9,044 nucleotides of DNA, taken from a bacterium HR23 (GTDB taxonomy: Bacteria; Chloroflexota; Dehalococcoidia; Lucifugimonadales; HRBIN23). Under the pieces are notes generated by a model, which worked only from the letters and a program-made list of their open reading frames with translations, had not been told where the DNA came from and did no database searches. The position numbers were made by a program, and so were the translations under genes. The stretch is from assembly GCA_002923335.1 (NCBI GenBank), contig BEHZ01000066.1, forward strand, positions 1 through 9,044, read 5' to 3'. This document shows positions 7,265 to 9,044 of the stretch, piece after piece; position 1 is the first letter of the stretch; every line of letters begins with the position of its first letter.

Positions 7265-7297
7265 CCGATGGAGAATTGGCTACCACGCCCCCATCGG
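7265..7297. promoter_or_regulatory. 7-bp inverted repeat abutting a -35 hexamer (possible operator)
   Basis: CCGATGG (7265-7271) and CCATCGG (7291-7297) are perfect inverted copies with a 19-base centre. The right arm ends one base before the TTGACA at 7298. The arm-to-arm distance (26 bases) is near two and a half helical turns. A dimeric regulator site is plausible; a weak RNA hairpin is the alternative. Confidence 0.3.
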
Positions 7298-7326
7298 TTG
7301 ACAGGGCACCGGACGTGTAGTAAGTT
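7298..7326 (+). promoter_or_regulatory. Candidate distal promoter upstream of the methyltransferase
   Basis: A perfect TTGACA (7298-7303) is followed after 17 bases by TAAGTT (7321-7326), which keeps the first, second and last bases of the -10 consensus. A transcript from here would carry a leader of about 220 bases, including the hairpins at 7388-7447. Confidence 0.35.
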
Positions 7327-7410
7327 GTCTAACGGCTGTAGAGAGAGGAGACCCAGGGCCAGGCCCCAGGAGATGCGGGGAATAGGAGGGTGATTACCCG
7401 CAACTTTACA

Positions 7411-7447
7411 GTTCACCCGAAAGGTGGACGGAGGCTGGCCCTCTCCG
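7411..7447 (+). other. Two back-to-back hairpins in the methyltransferase leader
   Basis: GTTCACC (7411-7417) pairs with GGTGGAC (7423-7429), including one G-U pair, around a CGAAA loop. The adjoining CGGAG (7429-7433) pairs with CTCCG (7443-7447), sharing base 7429. A smaller GGGT-GATT-ACCC hairpin lies at 7388-7399. Together they suggest a folded leader if transcription begins at the distal promoter. None is followed by a T run. Confidence 0.3.
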
Positions 7448-7487
7448 CTCTGGGCTAAGTGTCCTGACGCTCCCTTTGCACCGTGAG

Positions 7488-7516
7488 TTGACTGACAAGC
7501 AGGTTGTGGATATTGC
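7488..7516 (+). promoter_or_regulatory. Candidate proximal promoter of the methyltransferase
   Basis: TTGACT (7488-7493), a 5/6 match to the -35, is separated by 17 bases from TATTGC (7511-7516), a weak -10 keeping TAT. The start would fall near 7523, about 30 bases before the ATG at 7553, a sensible leader length. Confidence 0.4.
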
Positions 7517-7552
7517 CTGGTGCATTCGGCAGTTCCTAGGGTTGAGTAGGCT

Positions 7553-8347
7553 ATGTCCTCCATCTCGGCGGTAAACGATTATGCCGATGTAACCGAGGTT
7601 CCGGGTCTTGGTGCGACCCGTGAACAGTTGTCCATGCTTTACACGCGCTACAAATGGGCGGTGGAATTTTGTGAAGGGAAGGATGTGCTAGAAGTAGCGT
7701 GTGGTGCCGGACTGGGGCTGGGCTATCTTGCCGCGAGGGCTCGGCGAATCGTGGGGGGTGACTACACGGAACGGCTCCTTAGGATGGCGCGTGAGCACTA
7801 TAGGAGTCGAGTCCCGTTGGTTCGCTTGGATGCCCATATGTTGCCCTTTCGAGACCGTGCCTTTGATGTGGTGATTCTCTATGAGGCGATTTATTATCTG
7901 ACCGATCCCGGCCGGTTCCTTGCCGAGTGCCGTCGAGTGCTTAGGGAACCTGGGATCGTCCTCATCTGCACTGTCAACAGGGAGTGGCCAGATTTTAATC
8001 CAAGCCATCTGAGCACCAGGTATTTCGCGGCCCGAGAATTGTCTGATTTGTTGAGACAACATGGCTTTGATGTCAAGATCTATGGGGCTTTTCCTGCCTT
8101 GAAGGAGTCGGCCAGGGGCCACATCTTGTCTCTCCTAAGGCGAACGGCGATTGCGCTTCATTTAATTCCCAGGACTATGAAGGGGAAAACGGTCCTTAAG
8201 CGCCTGTTCTATGGAAAACTCACACCGATCCCTCCCGAGGTAGTAGATGAAATGGCCCCGCTTGAGCCGCTTGTTTTGCTCCCCGCCGATACGCCGGTTC
8301 CTATTAAGTCTTATAAAGTGCTGTATGCCCTTGCCCGTCTCCGCTGA
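7553..8347 (+). CDS. Class I SAM-dependent methyltransferase (type 11-like)
   Basis: This is a probable cytoplasmic enzyme transferring a methyl group from S-adenosylmethionine to an unknown small molecule, sugar or lipid. The 264-residue protein has the Rossmann-fold motif I VLEVACGAGLGLGYLA (45-60). The acidic end of strand 2 is GGDYT (Asp70), and the adenine-contacting segment is RLDAHMLPF (Asp93). The strand-4 motif is FDVVILYEAIYYL (104-116), then FLAECRRVLREPGIVLICTV (122-141). After the fold, a C-terminal part (about 148-264) with GAFPALKES and basic segments presumably gives substrate specificity and is not recognised. An in-frame TAG at 7547 makes the ATG at 7553 the first usable start; its ribosome site is weak (AGTAGG). 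Codons end in A/T far more often than in neighbours. Hand-counted 60-base lines here gave about 43-62% GC, against about 78% for one line in the recombinase gene. Recent transfer is the likely reason. Confidence 0.85.
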   Translation: MSSISAVNDYADVTEVPGLGATREQLSMLYTRYKWAVEFCEGKDVLEVACGAGLGLGYLAARARRIVGGDYTERLLRMAREHYRSRVPLVRLDAHMLPFRDRAFDVVILYEAIYYLTDPGRFLAECRRVLREPGIVLICTVNREWPDFNPSHLSTRYFAARELSDLLRQHGFDVKIYGAFPALKESARGHILSLLRRTAIALHLIPRTMKGKTVLKRLFYGKLTPIPPEVVDEMAPLEPLVLLPADTPVPIKSYKVLYALARLR

Positions 8348-8364
8348 AGTGTTTGCCCGTTAGA

Positions 8365-8400
8365 GGGGGTGTGTTCAAAGGGGAAAGGGGGGCCATGGGG
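8365..8400 (+). other. Putative G-quadruplex motif
   Basis: Four G runs (8365-8369, 8380-8383, 8387-8392 and 8397-8400; lengths 5, 4, 6 and 4) are separated by loops of 10, 3 and 4 bases, starting 18 bases after the methyltransferase stop. The runs are long enough for a four-tier quadruplex in DNA or in a plus-strand transcript. It may affect transcript ends or expression of the next gene; nothing here demonstrates that. Confidence 0.45.
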
Positions 8401-8465
8401 TCAGGAGTGGCGTCAAAATAGACGGCGGAATAGCGTAACTCCTGCGAGGATTCCCCTTATCGCCG
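8378..8465 (+). other. Nested inverted repeats before the RpiB-like gene
   Basis: AAGGGGAA (8378-8385) pairs with TTCCCCTT (8451-8458). Inside it, CAGGAGT (8402-8408) pairs with ACTCCTG (8438-8444), and inside that CGTC (8411-8414) with GACG (8421-8424). A competing stem joins CGGC plus GGAAT (8423-8431) to ATTCC (8450-8454) plus GCCG (8462-8465). The outer arm also uses the second G run of the quadruplex motif, so the folds exclude each other. The gap between genes (8348-8538) holds no credible coding sequence. Confidence 0.35.
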
Positions 8466-8489
8466 TGTTTGAGTGCCTCCCCCTCAGCC

Positions 8490-8518
8490 TTGCATCCCTG
8501 GCCCCAAACCGCTAACCT
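8490..8518 (+). promoter_or_regulatory. Weak candidate promoter for the RpiB-like gene
   Basis: TTGCAT (8490-8495) and TAACCT (8513-8518) are 17 bases apart, each matching three consensus positions. The implied start near 8525 falls right at the ribosome site (CAGGAG, 8525-8530), leaving an unusually short leader, so confidence is low. Confidence 0.2.
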
Positions 8519-8538
8519 ACACTTCAGGAGCGGGGCCC

Positions 8539-8979
8539 ATGCGCATCGCCGTGGGGAGCGACGAGGCAACCCCCCTCACCTCCTGGGTGCTGGAAGAGCT
8601 GCGCCGTCGGGGACACGAGGTGGCCACCTTCGGCGCTCTCAGGGAGGGGGACAACCCCAACTGGCCCGTGGTGGCCCAGAAAGTCGGCCAGGCGGTCGCC
8701 TCCGGCCAGTGCCAGCAGGGCATCCTCTTCTGCTGGACGGGGACGGGGGTCTCCATCGCCGCCAACAAGGTGCCGGGCGTGCGGGCAGCCCTGTGCGTGG
8801 ACGCCCCCACCGCCGAGGGCGCCCGCCGGTGGAATGACGCCAACGTGCTCTGTATGAGCCTGCGCCTTACCACCCCCGCCGTCGCCCGGGAGATACTGGA
8901 CGCCTGGTTCTCGGCTCAGCCCGACCCATCGGAGCAGACCAATGTGGAGCGCCTCAAGGCGATGGACACGGGGCGCTAG
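8539..8979 (+). CDS. RpiB/LacA/LacB-fold sugar-phosphate isomerase-like protein with altered active site
   Basis: Family members interconvert aldose and ketose phosphates, such as ribose-5-phosphate and ribulose-5-phosphate. This 146-residue protein has the family's usual length and landmarks. The N-terminus is MRIAVGSDEA. The core is GILFCWTGTGVSIAANKVPG (61-80), matching the GILICGTGVGISIAANK segment of E. coli RpiB. Next comes a WNDANVL segment (98-104), and DAWFSAQ (121-127) is near the end. The candidate catalytic Cys65 and Thr67 are kept. The ring-opening histidine (E. coli His99) is Trp98, the phosphate-contacting His10 is Glu9, and Gly67 is Trp66. Arg133 has no clear counterpart, though Arg138 may match Arg137. 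The ATG at 8539 is chosen because CAGGAG (8525-8530) lies eight bases upstream; an in-frame GTG at 8473 would add an unconserved 22-residue tail. Ribose-5-phosphate isomerase activity is therefore doubtful. Confidence 0.85.
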   Translation: MRIAVGSDEATPLTSWVLEELRRRGHEVATFGALREGDNPNWPVVAQKVGQAVASGQCQQGILFCWTGTGVSIAANKVPGVRAALCVDAPTAEGARRWNDANVLCMSLRLTTPAVAREILDAWFSAQPDPSEQTNVERLKAMDTGR

Positions 8980-8990
8980 GGAGGGGAGGT

Positions 8991-9044
8991 ATGCCCGTCA
9001 TCACTATCAACGGGGAGTTTGGGAGCGGCGCCCCCGAGGTAGGC
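8991..9044 (+). CDS. N-terminus of a cytidylate-kinase-like P-loop protein, cut by window edge
   Basis: Only 18 codons are visible, reading MPVITINGEFGSGAPEVG. This resembles the opening strand and phosphate-binding loop of cytidylate-kinase-like proteins, which usually begin with an xVITISREYGSGG-type sequence. Those proteins are P-loop nucleotide kinases or relatives of uncertain substrate. A purine-rich GGGAGGGGAGG tract (8979-8989) precedes the ATG. The gap from the RpiB-like gene is 11 bases, so the two are probably in one operon. The position often holding a basic residue after the GSG is Pro15 here. With so little sequence, the family call is tentative. Confidence 0.6.
   Translation, partial: MPVITINGEFGSGAPEVG

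Larger units (their letters stand above)
7052..7552 (+). other. 501-base non-coding stretch between recombinase and methyltransferase
   Basis: No convincing gene lies here. Reading frames present lack ribosome sites and resemble no family known to me. The stretch holds several perfect inverted repeats: 7076-7082 with 7109-7115, 7116-7123 with 7146-7153, 7139-7146 with 7167-7174, 7265-7271 with 7291-7297, and 7411-7417 with 7423-7429. It also holds five TTGAC motifs and two promoter candidates, listed separately. I looked for tRNA, RNase P, tmRNA and SRP RNA signature sequences and saw none. No T-tract follows any hairpin, so no intrinsic terminator for the recombinase gene is apparent. Confidence 0.7.

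Noticed and set aside
7103..7393. Plus-strand open frame of 96 codons in the gap after the recombinase
   Set aside because: It starts at TTG/ATG with no ribosome site, has no recognisable motif, and runs through several inverted repeats and promoter-like elements. A short gene cannot be fully excluded.
7390..7458. Possible 22-codon leader peptide beginning GTG near 7390
   Set aside because: The purine-rich AGGAGG runs directly into the GTG with no spacing, so it cannot act as a normal ribosome site for that codon.
7052..7552. tRNA, tmRNA, RNase P or SRP RNA gene in the long gap
   Set aside because: None of the signature sequences for these RNAs was seen on either strand by eye.
8473..8538. 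N-terminal extension of the RpiB-like protein from an in-frame GTG
   Set aside because: The extra 22 residues are unlike family N-termini. The ATG at 8539 has a well-placed CAGGAG and begins exactly at the first strand of the fold.

Overview
This GC-rich, gene-dense window looks like a bacterial chromosome, probably from a Chloroflexota-type (Dehalococcoidia-like) organism. That placement is inferred from style only: high GC, a PccB-type carboxyltransferase, and a lipoprotein with a very long Pro/Thr linker. No rRNA, tRNA or other marker gene confirms it.

Layout: (1) Positions 1-1401, minus strand, hold most of an acyl-CoA carboxylase carboxyltransferase subunit (PccB/MmdA type), cut off at the window edge. 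(2) Positions 1402-1635 are a divergent regulatory region with a plausible promoter on each strand. The plus-strand one is a near-perfect sigma70 promoter (TTGACA-N17-TATACT). (3) Positions 1636-5266, plus strand, form a tight three-gene operon for a dipeptide/oligopeptide/nickel-class ABC importer: a solute-binding lipoprotein and two permeases. The ATPases are not encoded next to it. (4) Positions 5423-7051 hold an unrecognised multi-pass membrane protein followed by a complete XerD-type tyrosine recombinase. (5) Positions 7052-7552 are a 501-base non-coding stretch with several inverted repeats, five TTGAC hexamer cores and candidate promoters. (6) Positions 7553-8347 encode a class I SAM-dependent methyltransferase with visibly lower GC and different codon choice, probably acquired laterally. 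(7) Positions 8348-8538 are non-coding, with a G-quadruplex-type motif and nested inverted repeats. (8) Positions 8539-8979 encode an RpiB/LacA/LacB-fold protein whose active-site histidines are replaced. It is followed 11 bases later by the first 18 codons of a cytidylate-kinase-like protein.

Functionally, the carboxylase (propionyl/acyl-CoA metabolism) and the importer (peptide or related solute uptake) are ordinary metabolic genes that diverge from a shared control region. The recombinase could be the housekeeping Xer or a mobile relative. It borders the only stretch of atypical composition (the methyltransferase and its flanks). I saw no CRISPR array, tRNA, rRNA, insertion sequence or clear intrinsic terminator. 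The most unusual points are the substituted RpiB-like active site and the two structured-looking non-coding stretches on either side of the methyltransferase. None of these amounts to a demonstrated new system.
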